A stretch of 22,451 nucleotides of DNA from a virus: the IMG/VR virus record IMGVR_UViG_3300022841_000069, positions 1-22,451 of that record. One strand, given 5' to 3'. The translations under genes were made by a program, and so were the position numbers. Positions within the stretch are counted from its first letter, which is position 1, and every line of letters begins with the position of its first letter. Under the pieces are notes generated by a model, which was given only the letters and a program-made list of their open reading frames with translations, searched no databases and was not told where the DNA came from. This document shows positions 1 through 6,750 of the stretch, in pieces.

Positions 1-65
1 AACTTGGCCATAGTGTGAAGATCATGTCCGTTGTCAATTGAGAATATGATTTTTTCTTTAAACAT
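1..65 (-). CDS. Partial gene, N-terminus only
   Basis: An ATG at 65 is preceded by a strong ribosome binding site (AAAGGAG with a five-base spacer) inside the end of the previous gene, and the frame stays open to the window edge. The 21 visible residues begin MFKEKIIFSIDNGHDLHTMA. I do not recognise the family from so short a piece. It continues the minus-strand run of small accessory genes downstream of the DNA polymerase. Confidence 0.6.
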   Translation of the reverse strand, partial: MFKEKIIFSIDNGHDLHTMAK

Positions 66-67
66 TT

Positions 68-340
68 TTACTCCTTTTCTTTCCAATATCTGTAGTATAT
101 GTTCTCTAACCCAGCTTTGTCGGGGTGCTTCCGTATCCACATGCCAGTACTCGGTTGGAAGTGCTTCTTGAAAAAGTTATCTAGCTTCCTGTTGCCTGTG
201 ACTACAGAAAGATCTACTTTAAGAGAAAGCGCATCAAACTCGTGATCTGTCATAATAGACATGTTTCTGTATTCGTAGGTGTAAGCTGCTACGGATAACC
301 GAATCCTATTACGGATTTCTGTTGATACAGCTTCTATCAA
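68..340 (-). CDS. Conserved phage hypothetical protein, 90 aa
   Basis: The protein carries a pattern I recall from many unnamed phage proteins: RNRIRLSVAAY near the start, then MTDHEFDAL, then TGMWIRKHP towards the end. No function is assigned to it as far as I know. The start is uncertain. An in-frame TGA lies three codons before a TTG at 340, there is no good ribosome binding site before that TTG, and the conserved part begins about ten residues in. The next ATG (MSIMTDHE) would cut off the conserved RIRL segment, so the TTG is the best choice. It starts nine bases after the stop of the 35-codon frame upstream and ends two bases before the partial gene at the window edge. Confidence 0.6.
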   Translation of the reverse strand: MIEAVSTEIRNRIRLSVAAYTYEYRNMSIMTDHEFDALSLKVDLSVVTGNRKLDNFFKKHFQPSTGMWIRKHPDKAGLENIYYRYWKEKE

Positions 341-349
341 AGGTGTTCA

Positions 350-457
350 CTAAACATCTTCAGAGTACTCTAGATTTGAATACTTTTCGTACAAATCAAT
401 AGCAGTGCTAGATAATTGATAACCTCCAAACCCTGCGTTATAAACTACTTTAATCAT
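350..457 (-). CDS. 35-codon frame, possible N-terminal fragment of a conserved phage family
   Basis: The ATG at 457 overlaps the TAA stop of the previous gene (TAATG) and has an AGGAG ten bases upstream, so translation here is likely. The product begins MIKVVYNAGFGGYQLSSTAI and stops after 35 residues. The pattern V-V-x-N-x-x-x-GG-x-x-LS matches, from memory, the start of a widespread unnamed phage family whose members are usually well over 100 residues long. If so this is a remnant that lost its C-terminal part, with the next gene starting right behind the new stop. It could also be a true small protein. Confidence 0.5.
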   Translation of the reverse strand: MIKVVYNAGFGGYQLSSTAIDLYEKYSNLEYSEDV

Positions 458-801
458 TATTTGTTTTCTCCTGTAAACGCTGCCATGATCTGGGCTACGT
501 GGTGGGCGTTGGCTGCTGCCTGCGCCTGTAGGTGACACGAAAACGAGGGGCTTATCATTTTCTGCCCATAATAGACGTTCCATCCTGTGTTGTTCGTGCC
601 TTTTAAGGCGTAGGTGTCACTATAAATTACGGGTGCAGCCTGTTGATATACTTGCTCGCTTGAGAAAGCAGGCCAAACCAACGGCGCAATCATATCGGGC
701 AAGGCGGCGATTATGGCGTCTGCTGCTGGCTGGCATTGTGTGTCAATATAGCCCATGTCTAACTTATAGAGTATATCCGTGATTTTATTTCGCATAGTCA
801 T
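457..801 (-). CDS. Conserved phage hypothetical protein, 114 aa
   Basis: I chose the ATG at 801 (MTMRNKITDI) because GGAG lies eight bases upstream; the frame is open further upstream, but that part only shadows the DUF551 gene. The gene overlaps the end of that gene by 17 bases. The product has a hydrophobic PLVWPAF segment in the middle and an Ala-rich helix near the end (AQAAANAHHVAQIMAAF), an arrangement I recall from small phage proteins of unknown function. Base composition is unusual: 481-780 is about 52% GC by my count, against about 40% in nearby genes, which suggests a separate origin. Confidence 0.7.
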   Translation of the reverse strand: MTMRNKITDILYKLDMGYIDTQCQPAADAIIAALPDMIAPLVWPAFSSEQVYQQAAPVIYSDTYALKGTNNTGWNVYYGQKMISPSFSCHLQAQAAANAHHVAQIMAAFTGENK

Positions 802-1207
802 TTGTGTTCTCCGGTGGTTTAGGTAAGGGCATCCAGTGGGTGACTTCTGCAATGTACGACATCGCGCCACACCCTGTACTCCAATGCTTGTATATGTTAT
901 TCCAGTAAGCAACAGCAATAATCCCATTGCGAGACTGACACACTAAAATTCTATTATACCTCTTCTGCGCGGTTTCAATCGGTTGCCACATAGGGGGTGA
1001 TTCATCAGCATTAGTCATTATTTTGCCCCCTGTAATAGTGTCACCTTTAGCTGCTTCCCAACCAGACTCAAAAGCTATTCCAGCTAGGTTTTTGATATCC
1101 CGTGCCTTAGCATAGTCTCCATCGTAAATAGCCTCCTGTATTGTGCAGTCTCCTCCGTCAATATCTACACACATGAAATTATGTAGTGCTTTTTCAAGTT
1201 CAGTCAT
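785..1207 (-). CDS. DUF551 domain protein, 140 aa
   Basis: Residues from about 73 to the end form a DUF551 domain: WQPIETAQ opens it, ILVC and AYW follow, and THWMPLPKPPE closes it. DUF551 is common in phage and prophage genes and has no established biochemical role. The first 70 residues (MTELEKALHNF, then an acidic stretch, then AFESGWEAAKG) are a separate segment often seen at the front of such accessory proteins. The ATG at 1207 overlaps the TGA of the DUF1127 gene (ATGA), with GGAAAGG upstream, so the two are translationally coupled. Confidence 0.8.
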   Translation of the reverse strand: MTELEKALHNFMCVDIDGGDCTIQEAIYDGDYAKARDIKNLAGIAFESGWEAAKGDTITGGKIMTNADESPPMWQPIETAQKRYNRILVCQSRNGIIAVAYWNNIYKHWSTGCGAMSYIAEVTHWMPLPKPPENTNDYAK

Positions 1208-1407
1208 TTAATAACCTTTCCGTTATTATTGTCACGTACAACTCGGTGAATATCAATAAGACCACGAGCCACTACCTCAATGTTGGCCCGTGCAATTCCA
1301 ATATCGTTTAGCTCTAAATCTGACAAGCTATGTAGCTCTTTGATTGTATTGTTAATGTTACGACGACGACGAAGTGCTTCAGTAATAGCTTTAACCATGT
1401 TAGTCAT
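1204..1407 (-). CDS. DUF1127 (YjiS-like) small protein, 67 aa
   Basis: Residues 12 to 50 match the DUF1127 pattern: an arginine-rich run (LRRRRN), then ELHSLSDLELNDIGIARANI, where the family typically shows L-x-x-LSD-x-EL-x-DIG-x-x-R-x-x-I. DUF1127 proteins are small basic proteins of proteobacteria, some of which have been linked to RNA binding and to stress or nutrient adaptation. Here the domain is phage-borne, between two DUF551-type genes. AGGA six bases before the ATG at 1407 supports the start. The role in the phage is unknown; it may mimic a host RNA-binding regulator. Confidence 0.8.
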   Translation of the reverse strand: MTNMVKAITEALRRRRNINNTIKELHSLSDLELNDIGIARANIEVVARGLIDIHRVVRDNNNGKVIK

Positions 1408-1429
1408 TCTGTATCCTTTGATTTATAAT

Positions 1430-1687
1430 TTAATCTTCTTTAGAAAACGTCGGCCAAGCTTTCCAGCAGAGAGGTCCGTGTTCTTTAGTAAACATACACC
1501 AACGGTTTTCCCGTGGCAACCAGTAAGAAATTGTTACAGTCGAACTATCTGGGATTACTGCAAAGATACGCTCTACGATAAATCCGGGTTTAGTGATAGG
1601 CTCCCCTTCTTTATTAAATCGACCTGTTTTTACTTCGGTGTAGTAACTCTTAGGTGCTTCTTCTAAGTTGTAGTTCCATTTTTTCAT
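1430..1687 (-). CDS. DUF551-like hypothetical protein, 85 aa
   Basis: The protein opens with WNYNLEEAPK and ends with a Trp-rich segment (SYWLPRENRWCMFT, then CWKAWPTF). This layout, an opening W-x-x-x-x-x-A-P and a closing W-x-x-WP, resembles a distant DUF551 relative found in phages and prophages. Function unknown. The ATG at 1687 has AGGA eight bases upstream. The gene lies between the nucleotidyltransferase and the DUF1127 gene with gaps of about 20 to 30 bases, in the same transcription unit. Confidence 0.7.
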   Translation of the reverse strand: MKKWNYNLEEAPKSYYTEVKTGRFNKEGEPITKPGFIVERIFAVIPDSSTVTISYWLPRENRWCMFTKEHGPLCWKAWPTFSKED

Positions 1688-1716
1688 TTTAGTGTCCTGC
1701 TTTTGAGTTTAAATTT

Positions 1717-2265
1717 TTAGCTAAGTTTGTCAATTGATTTAGTTTCACTATTATAGCACCAAGAGGTAACTTTATTTGAGATAGCGTACTCTTTAGGGTT
1801 TAGGTGAATAAAGTGTGGAAACTTATCCTGCATACGAACTTGACGCTCTGGTACTGTATCTCGACAAAGAGTTAACTGTTTAAACTGCATATCTTGGTTA
1901 TACTGCTCAGAACGGTAAGTTCGATCGATCCGAGGACACCAACCTGCTTGACAAATACCGTAGTCGCAACGATCTGCAGTGCGCTCTAGGTTCCACTCAC
2001 CACGTAAGAATACTAAGTTAAGCTCAAACCCCATCCAAGGGATTACTTGCGCTCGCATTAGATAAGCGTTACGGGAACCATCATCAGTGGACATTTCTGG
2101 CAAAGGATCTGTACTGTATCCGGAGATAAAAATATCGATGTCTTTAACAGGAAGACCCATGTCAGTGTCTCGGATAAGGCCACCAACAATAAACCAATCA
2201 CGATCGGGGTAAGCACCTGTCATAAAACTTACAGCAGCAGATTTAGCGTTTTGGATATAACTCAT
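1717..2265 (-). CDS. Nucleotidyltransferase-fold protein, 182 aa
   Basis: The N-terminal third carries the pol beta-type nucleotidyltransferase signature: FIVGGLIRD (the GG of helix two), then PVKDIDIFISG with the D-x-D metal-binding pair. A later acidic residue in CDYGIC may be the third carboxylate. Such proteins transfer a nucleotide to an RNA end, a protein or a small molecule; proteins of this size occur in phages, usually without proven substrate. The C-terminal half has no domain I recognise. GGAG precedes the ATG at 2265. Together with the RNA ligase upstream it could act in RNA repair, but it might equally be a toxin-like or antitoxin-like enzyme. The family call is firm and the substrate is not known. 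Confidence 0.75.
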   Translation of the reverse strand: MSYIQNAKSAAVSFMTGAYPDRDWFIVGGLIRDTDMGLPVKDIDIFISGYSTDPLPEMSTDDGSRNAYLMRAQVIPWMGFELNLVFLRGEWNLERTADRCDYGICQAGWCPRIDRTYRSEQYNQDMQFKQLTLCRDTVPERQVRMQDKFPHFIHLNPKEYAISNKVTSWCYNSETKSIDKLS

Positions 2266-2281
2266 TGTTTAGAACTCCTAT

Positions 2282-2617
2282 TTAATCAATAAATATTTTT
2301 AGTGTTTTGCCACTATCTTGTAAAGATACTCGAACGTTTTCTACACTAGATAAATGATTAGTGTAGCTACGACCACAATCATCAATAACTTCTACTCTTA
2401 TCACATCTGGGTGTGTATAAAGAGTGTCTTTCTCTGGTTTTGAAAAAGACAAGTTAAGGATAGAGTTCACTAAAGAAATTTCCGACGGGGATTGCACATC
2501 TTTTTTATCGACTTCTACAGCCCAGTCATAAAGGGAACTAGTTAAGTCTTTGAACTCCGCAATGTCCATAATCTTGATTTCTACTTTTATCTTTGAGTCT
2601 TCTGATTTTTGTATCAT
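2282..2617 (-). CDS. Conserved phage hypothetical protein, 111 aa
   Basis: The C-terminal half contains VEVIDDCGRSYTN and VSLQDSGKTLKIFID, two beta-strand-rich stretches. I recall a similar pairing (VIDD-x-GR-x-Y and QD-x-G-x-TLK-x-F-x-D) in unnamed proteins next to phage replication genes. Function unknown. The start is supported by GGAG eight bases before the ATG at 2617. The gene lies between the DNA polymerase and the nucleotidyltransferase with gaps of about 20 bases, so it is probably co-transcribed with them. Confidence 0.65.
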   Translation of the reverse strand: MIQKSEDSKIKVEIKIMDIAEFKDLTSSLYDWAVEVDKKDVQSPSEISLVNSILNLSFSKPEKDTLYTHPDVIRVEVIDDCGRSYTNHLSSVENVRVSLQDSGKTLKIFID

Positions 2618-2636
2618 TTATAGCTCCAATTCCTTA

Positions 2637-4571
2637 TTAGTGTACTTCAAAGTAGTTGTCACCGATTTTACAATCGCCGCATGTCATAATATTAACACCA
2701 TACTCTTTAGGAGCATCAATAAAACATTGCATAATGATGTCACGAGCTTCTTCAGCTTGATCTTCACGTACTTCTACAGAGTGTTCATCGTGATAGAACA
2801 ACAAGTGCGAAAAATCAATCTTCGCTTCAGTTAGCCTTTTATCAATCATAACAACAGTAGCTTTCATCACTACTGCTTCAGCACCTTGAATCAAGTAGTT
2901 TAGTGCTTTATAACACTCTTTAATAGGTAGCATAATAGGGCGATCATCAAGGCCAGTAATAGCGCTACCTTCTTCAACAATTGACGTAATACGCTCAATT
3001 AGAGCAGTAAGTTTTGGAAGTGCTTTCTTGAAAGCTTTAATTGAATTCTTAGTCTCAGCTAAAGACTTGCCGATGTAGCTACTAAGCTTTTGAGGACCAG
3101 CACCGTAAAGGAAAGCAAAAATAAATCGTTTTGCTTGAGAGCGAGTACAACCTAGAATATCAGCATTTCGTTGATGAACATCACCGTTTAGAATTAGATC
3201 TAGATACTCTGCATCTTTCATGTAGTGAGCAAGTAATCGCAACTGACAGGCAGCAGAGTCGGCTGATACAATCTTGTAGCCTTTCTTTGCAACAAACAAC
3301 TCTCGAATTTCTTTACCTAGTGTTGCGCCACCGCTAGGCAAGTTAGCGATGATTTTGTGAGTTTGTCGGAATGTTGGAGTGCCAATGTTAAAGACATCAC
3401 CGTGAAGCCTTGACTCTTTATCTACGTGTTCAAACCAACCTTTAATGATAGAGTGTCTAGAGCGCAAAGTGTAGTATTTCATTAAAGCAGCGCCAACTTC
3501 TCCTAGTGGTTCCAAGGAACTGTCAGAGAGTTTAGCTGATGTTTTCGTGAGCTTACCGTCGATTTTCTTCCAGTTCCACTCGTCCGGTTCCCAACCCAAG
3601 CTAGTGATAAGACCTTTAACCGTATCAGTATTACCAATATCACCAACAGTAAAATCAACACGACAGTAGCGACCCCAAATGGGGCTAGAATTAACATCGG
3701 TGTCCAGAGGAAGCTTAAACCAATTGATAGTTGTCTTGACAAGTTTTCCTGCTTTTGTGTAAGTTGGTTTTTTCGGTACTGCATAACGTTTCCCTGTAAC
3801 TTCTTCATGCTTTCTTTGAGTATCGGGGTCTACTACAATAGTATTACCAGAAAGCATTGGATTGATAAAATCTTGCATTTCTACCATTTGGTCTTCAACA
3901 ACTTTTACAAGCATCTTAGCGCCGTTAAGGTCAAACTTCCAACCATTAAGGCTCTGTTTTGCCATGATAGCATCCATTTCCATTTCAGAACGTAATGCTT
4001 TTAGGATGGTTTTTGAGCCGCTAGCTTTAATATAGTTACGTAGTTCTTGTAAAAGAAACTTGTATACTTTGACACCAAGGCGAATATCTTGTTTCATATA
4101 CTCAAACATGTCTTCATTAAAGTCTTCAAACCCTCCTTTATAGTCTCCCTTCAAAAGGATATTTTCTTTTTCAAGAAGTGCAGCTTTTACTACAGCTGGC
4201 TCTTTGCTGCTCAAAGCTATACTTTCTAATCGTAGACGTTCACTTTCAAAGACTTCACCAAATAGTTTTAAAGAGTGACCAAAACCAAATCGTCGGTAGT
4301 TTAAAACCTGTGACATAACTTTTGTACAAATCACAGTACACTTTGGTGTGTAGCCCCAGACTTTAAACATAGCAGCAACGTCATAACCAAAGGCATTATG
4401 GAATACAACTTTGTCTGCAGTGTCCATACGATCTCGGTAAGCTTGTTGTTCGTGAGGCCGATAAAAGAATTCTTCTCCAGTGTCTACATCTACAAGGCCC
4501 GTACAATGGATTTTAGTAATCCCCGGTAGCAGGTTGTTGGCTTCGATATCTGATACGTAGGTTGTTGTCAT
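2637..4571 (-). CDS. T7-like family A DNA polymerase with 3'-5' exonuclease
   Basis: This 644-residue protein replicates the phage genome. The exonuclease domain keeps its acidic residues: D8 and E10 in SDIEAN, D64 in VFHNAFGYD, D162 in YMKQD. In the polymerase domain, motif A has D438 in SADSAACQLR, the O helix reads RSQAKRFIFAFLYG (R477, K481, F485, Y489), and motif C is YHDE (D595, E596). T7 DNA polymerase is about 700 residues, so this is slightly shorter. Residues about 240 to 320 fill the place where T7 has its thioredoxin-binding loop but are not clearly alike. Position 443, normally the conserved Glu that forms the steric gate, is Gln. F485 corresponds to Pol I F762 and T7 Y526. GGAG precedes the ATG at 4571. 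No helicase-primase is visible, so it presumably lies outside the window. Confidence 0.96.
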   Translation of the reverse strand: MTTTYVSDIEANNLLPGITKIHCTGLVDVDTGEEFFYRPHEQQAYRDRMDTADKVVFHNAFGYDVAAMFKVWGYTPKCTVICTKVMSQVLNYRRFGFGHSLKLFGEVFESERLRLESIALSSKEPAVVKAALLEKENILLKGDYKGGFEDFNEDMFEYMKQDIRLGVKVYKFLLQELRNYIKASGSKTILKALRSEMEMDAIMAKQSLNGWKFDLNGAKMLVKVVEDQMVEMQDFINPMLSGNTIVVDPDTQRKHEEVTGKRYAVPKKPTYTKAGKLVKTTINWFKLPLDTDVNSSPIWGRYCRVDFTVGDIGNTDTVKGLITSLGWEPDEWNWKKIDGKLTKTSAKLSDSSLEPLGEVGAALMKYYTLRSRHSIIKGWFEHVDKESRLHGDVFNIGTPTFRQTHKIIANLPSGGATLGKEIRELFVAKKGYKIVSADSAACQLRLLAHYMKDAEYLDLILNGDVHQRNADILGCTRSQAKRFIFAFLYGAGPQKLSSYIGKSLAETKNSIKAFKKALPKLTALIERITSIVEEGSAITGLDDRPIMLPIKECYKALNYLIQGAEAVVMKATVVMIDKRLTEAKIDFSHLLFYHDEHSVEVREDQAEEARDIIMQCFIDAPKEYGVNIMTCGDCKIGDNYFEVH

Positions 4572-4609
4572 CTAATTACTCTCCTTTTCTGTTTAAACCA
4601 TACCTCGAA

Positions 4610-5068
4610 TTAGCTTTCTTCTTTAACTGTTTTAGCCATGTAATTAGCATACCAACAAATTTTCTCTGCGTCTTGTAGTTTGTGATCTTTTTTACCAATA
4701 CGTAGAGAATACTTAAACACTTGACTCATAATAGCTGCTTCGTGTGGCTTTAGATGTGCTAAGACATATTTCATAATGTCCATATACTGCATGCCATTTG
4801 GGTACTTTAGATAAGCTTCTTTTGGAATAATTTTGTAGTGAGTTGGGTTGATAATTAGGTTTTTCTCTTTTTCATCTAAAGACCCGAAATCTCCATGAAA
4901 GTCTGTTTCTTTTTTAACTTCTTTGTTATTGTGGTTATCAAGCGAGTCTAAGAATTCTTTATCTGAAGTATCTATATTTGCGTAAGGGTTCTGTGAGTCA
5001 AATATTTTCATTCCGTCTTCCTCTTGAGCGTTAAATTCAGTTGCAATTCGCTTTAATACACGGTTCAT
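4610..5068 (-). CDS. DUF3310 family protein, 152 aa
   Basis: The C-terminal half matches DUF3310: NPTHYK, then DIMKYVLAHL, then FKYSLRIGKKDHKLQDAEK and KICWYANYM. As I recall, this domain is shared with T7 gp1.7, reported as a nucleotide kinase, but I cannot confirm the link here. The N-terminal 75 residues are charged, low in hydrophobics and probably disordered (many D, N, K and E). I took the ATG at 5068, which overlaps the TGA of the previous gene (ATGA); an in-frame TTG lies 12 bases upstream. It sits just before the DNA polymerase gene, in keeping with a role in nucleotide supply or replication. Confidence 0.75.
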   Translation of the reverse strand: MNRVLKRIATEFNAQEEDGMKIFDSQNPYANIDTSDKEFLDSLDNHNNKEVKKETDFHGDFGSLDEKEKNLIINPTHYKIIPKEAYLKYPNGMQYMDIMKYVLAHLKPHEAAIMSQVFKYSLRIGKKDHKLQDAEKICWYANYMAKTVKEES

Positions 5069-5250
5069 ACTTTGTCCCAACCTTCATATTTTTCTGGATT
5101 AGTTTGGAATATAACTAGGTTTTGTTCAGAGAAAGAAATTACTCCTACTCCCACGTAGCCTAAAAGTTCAGCTTGTTTTTCAGCTGCAATATAAAACTTC
5201 AAAAGTTCACTTGCTCTATCTGCACTAATTTCTTTACTTATAGTTGCCAT
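5065..5250 (-). CDS. Hypothetical protein, 61 aa
   Basis: A small protein without a family I know: MATISKEISADRASELL, then a hydrophobic patch (ELLGYVGVGVISF) and an acidic C-terminus. I chose the ATG at 5250 because GAGG lies six bases before it. Two in-frame ATGs upstream (5280 and 5289) are possible; 5280 overlaps the stop of the previous gene. The end overlaps the DUF3310 start by four bases, so the genes are coupled. Confidence 0.55.
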   Translation of the reverse strand: MATISKEISADRASELLKFYIAAEKQAELLGYVGVGVISFSEQNLVIFQTNPEKYEGWDKV

Positions 5251-5269
5251 TGCAACCTCGTTTAAGTCA

Positions 5270-5536
5270 TTATAAGTCATAAGGCACATACTCCCCTCGC
5301 ATGTTAAATTTAGTAATGTTTTTTGTTATTTCTCCTAGTTTACTAAGAGAGTGATCTATCATAGAAGCCTTTGCCAAATCCTCATACTTATGTGATGAAA
5401 TTACTTTCCAGACTATATAATTACTTATTCCACTTGCTAATTCTTCTGAGTAGAATAGCTGAAAAGTACCGTTTTCTTTTTCTACTATTTTATACTCTCC
5501 GGCGTTATCTGAAGCTTGATTTAAATTAGTGTTCAT
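5270..5536 (-). CDS. Hypothetical protein, 88 aa
   Basis: No family recognised. The middle holds a beta-strand-like stretch (YKIVEKENGTFQLFYSEE and NYIVWKVISS), followed by a helix-like charged segment. AAGGA precedes the ATG at 5536. It lies in the run of small genes between the RNA ligase and the DNA polymerase, spaced about 20 bases on each side from its neighbours. Confidence 0.6.
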   Translation of the reverse strand: MNTNLNQASDNAGEYKIVEKENGTFQLFYSEELASGISNYIVWKVISSHKYEDLAKASMIDHSLSKLGEITKNITKFNMRGEYVPYDL

Positions 5537-5556
5537 TCCCTAATCCTTTGTTTTTG

Positions 5557-5742
5557 TTAAACAGACAACCAACCTTTATCTAGGCACTCTCTGTAGCATT
5601 CTTTTAGGTATTCAAACTTTTTTGCGTTTTTAATTACTTGCCTTTTACGACATTCTTCACTATAAGTAATACCGTGTAACTTGAAGTGTTCATCATCTAT
5701 CTTTTTATCATGTCTCTCTCTTGCGTCATCATAGTGGCCCAT
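5557..5742 (-). CDS. Hypothetical protein, 61 aa, highly charged
   Basis: No family recognised. The product is rich in Asp, Glu, Lys, Arg and His (MGHYDDARERHDKKIDDEHF at the start), mostly helical by composition, with two cysteines (C31 in EECRK and C49 in KECYR, plus C53 in ECLDKG). TTGGAG lies about eight bases before the ATG at 5742, a good ribosome binding site. Confidence 0.6.
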   Translation of the reverse strand: MGHYDDARERHDKKIDDEHFKLHGITYSEECRKRQVIKNAKKFEYLKECYRECLDKGWLSV

Positions 5743-5776
5743 AGATATTCTCCAACAATTAATTTATAAAACAAGC

Positions 5777-6310
5777 TTACTCGTAATTCCACTTACCTTC
5801 CTTATTTGCATAAGTGTACTTGAGATAAGACTTACTTTCGTGATAGTAAACAATTAAACCTTCAGGTGTGTAGTTTTCTGCTGCTGCACTTTCCCACAAA
5901 TCACAATACGTAGCGTTAATCTCTTTTTCACTACTAGGTCCGTGGTAAAGCATAGGAACCACCTTTACACAATCGGGTAGTGATTCTTGAGGTCGAAATA
6001 CATTAAAAAGAAAGAAAGTTTTTACTTCGAGCTTATGTGGGTTCTTTTGAATATCGGGGCCAGCCCATTCACCGTAGTGGTAGCCGTCTCCAAGATTAAC
6101 AATATCTTTTTTATTAGTATCGACAAAACTAGCAAACCCCATATTATCATCACCAACCTTGATCATACGGTTTCGGGACTGTACCCCAATAATCTCACCA
6201 TTTTCGACGATAACACAAGCATTAGTACCATCAATTTTCTCTGTGATAGTGATGGTGTTGTTTTTTGGACGGTTGATTTTAGGCCAAGCTTTAAAGGTAG
6301 TTTCGTTCAT
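5777..6310 (-). CDS. ATP-dependent RNA ligase family protein, 177 aa
   Basis: The nucleotidyltransferase superfamily motifs of RNA/DNA ligases are present in order. Motif I is EKIDGTNA with nucleophile K25. SRNR follows at about residue 45, motif III is YHYGEWAG, motif IIIa is KTFFLFNVFR, motif IV is PEGLIVYY, and motif V is the Lys-containing YLKYTYANKEGK at the C-terminus. The enzyme would take AMP from ATP onto K25 and then seal a 5'-phosphate to a 3'-OH end. At 177 residues it is a minimal adenylyltransferase core, shorter than T4 Rnl2 (334 residues), with no C-terminal accessory domain. The RNA assignment rests on overall resemblance to the small phage RNA ligase group; a DNA substrate is not excluded. 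Its ATG overlaps the stop of the deoxyribosyltransferase-like gene (ATGA). Confidence 0.85.
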   Translation of the reverse strand: MNETTFKAWPKINRPKNNTITITEKIDGTNACVIVENGEIIGVQSRNRMIKVGDDNMGFASFVDTNKKDIVNLGDGYHYGEWAGPDIQKNPHKLEVKTFFLFNVFRPQESLPDCVKVVPMLYHGPSSEKEINATYCDLWESAAAENYTPEGLIVYYHESKSYLKYTYANKEGKWNYE

Positions 6311-6750
6311 GTGGTATACTCCATAATTGCGTAGATCGCATCATCTAGTGAGTTGTGTACTTCAGTAGCCATAGCGGCCATAAAAGGATTTAGATCATCA
6401 CTTGGTCGTTTAAACATAATAATGATTTTATTTTCGGTATGAGCAAACATTACTTCTGCTGCAGTACCTTGCCCCTTGGCTTTTTCGTGATGTCTCATAT
6501 CAACCAACATAGCATCACAGACAGAAATATCTCGAAGGTCTTGTTTGAAAATTCTCTTAGAAATATTTAGTTCGTGACCTTTATCGTCTAAAACTTGTTG
6601 ATGGTAAGTGACTCTTCGCGCTGGGTCTAAAGACATAATATCTGCTGCAATAAGGTCGATTCTTGCGCGATTTCTCCAGCCTTTCATTTCTGCTGAAGAT
6701 AGGCCAGCCATAGGGCCAGCCAAGTAAACACCGTTAAGTAGATCTGCCAT
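6307..6750 (-). CDS. Nucleoside 2-deoxyribosyltransferase-like protein, 147 aa
   Basis: The fold is indicated by VYLAGPMAG at the N-terminus (nucleotide-binding loop), SLDPARR at about 40, DISVCDAMLVDM in the middle and GQGTAAEVMFA near residue 100, where the Glu would be the catalytic nucleophile. Family members cleave or exchange the base-sugar bond of deoxynucleosides or deoxynucleotides. In phages, relatives are thought to adjust nucleotide pools, but a role against nucleotide-based defence signals is conceivable. The ATG at 6750 overlaps the TAA of the gene before it (TAATG) with AGGAAGG upstream, and its end overlaps the RNA ligase start, so the three genes are coupled. Confidence 0.75.
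   Translation of the reverse strand: MADLLNGVYLAGPMAGLSSAEMKGWRNRARIDLIAADIMSLDPARRVTYHQQVLDDKGHELNISKRIFKQDLRDISVCDAMLVDMRHHEKAKGQGTAAEVMFAHTENKIIIMFKRPSDDLNPFMAAMATEVHNSLDDAIYAIMEYTT

Noticed and set aside
3503-3808. 101-codon minus-strand frame inside the DNA polymerase gene
   Set aside because: It overlaps conserved polymerase sequence in another frame and has no ribosome binding site; treated as a shadow.
2637-4571. Thioredoxin-binding domain in the DNA polymerase
   Set aside because: Residues about 240 to 320 lie at the right place but lack clear likeness to the T7 loop, so no claim of a processivity partner is made.
5987-6334. 115-codon plus-strand frame opposite the RNA ligase gene
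   Set aside because: The opposite strand carries all ligase motifs; the plus frame has no recognisable content.
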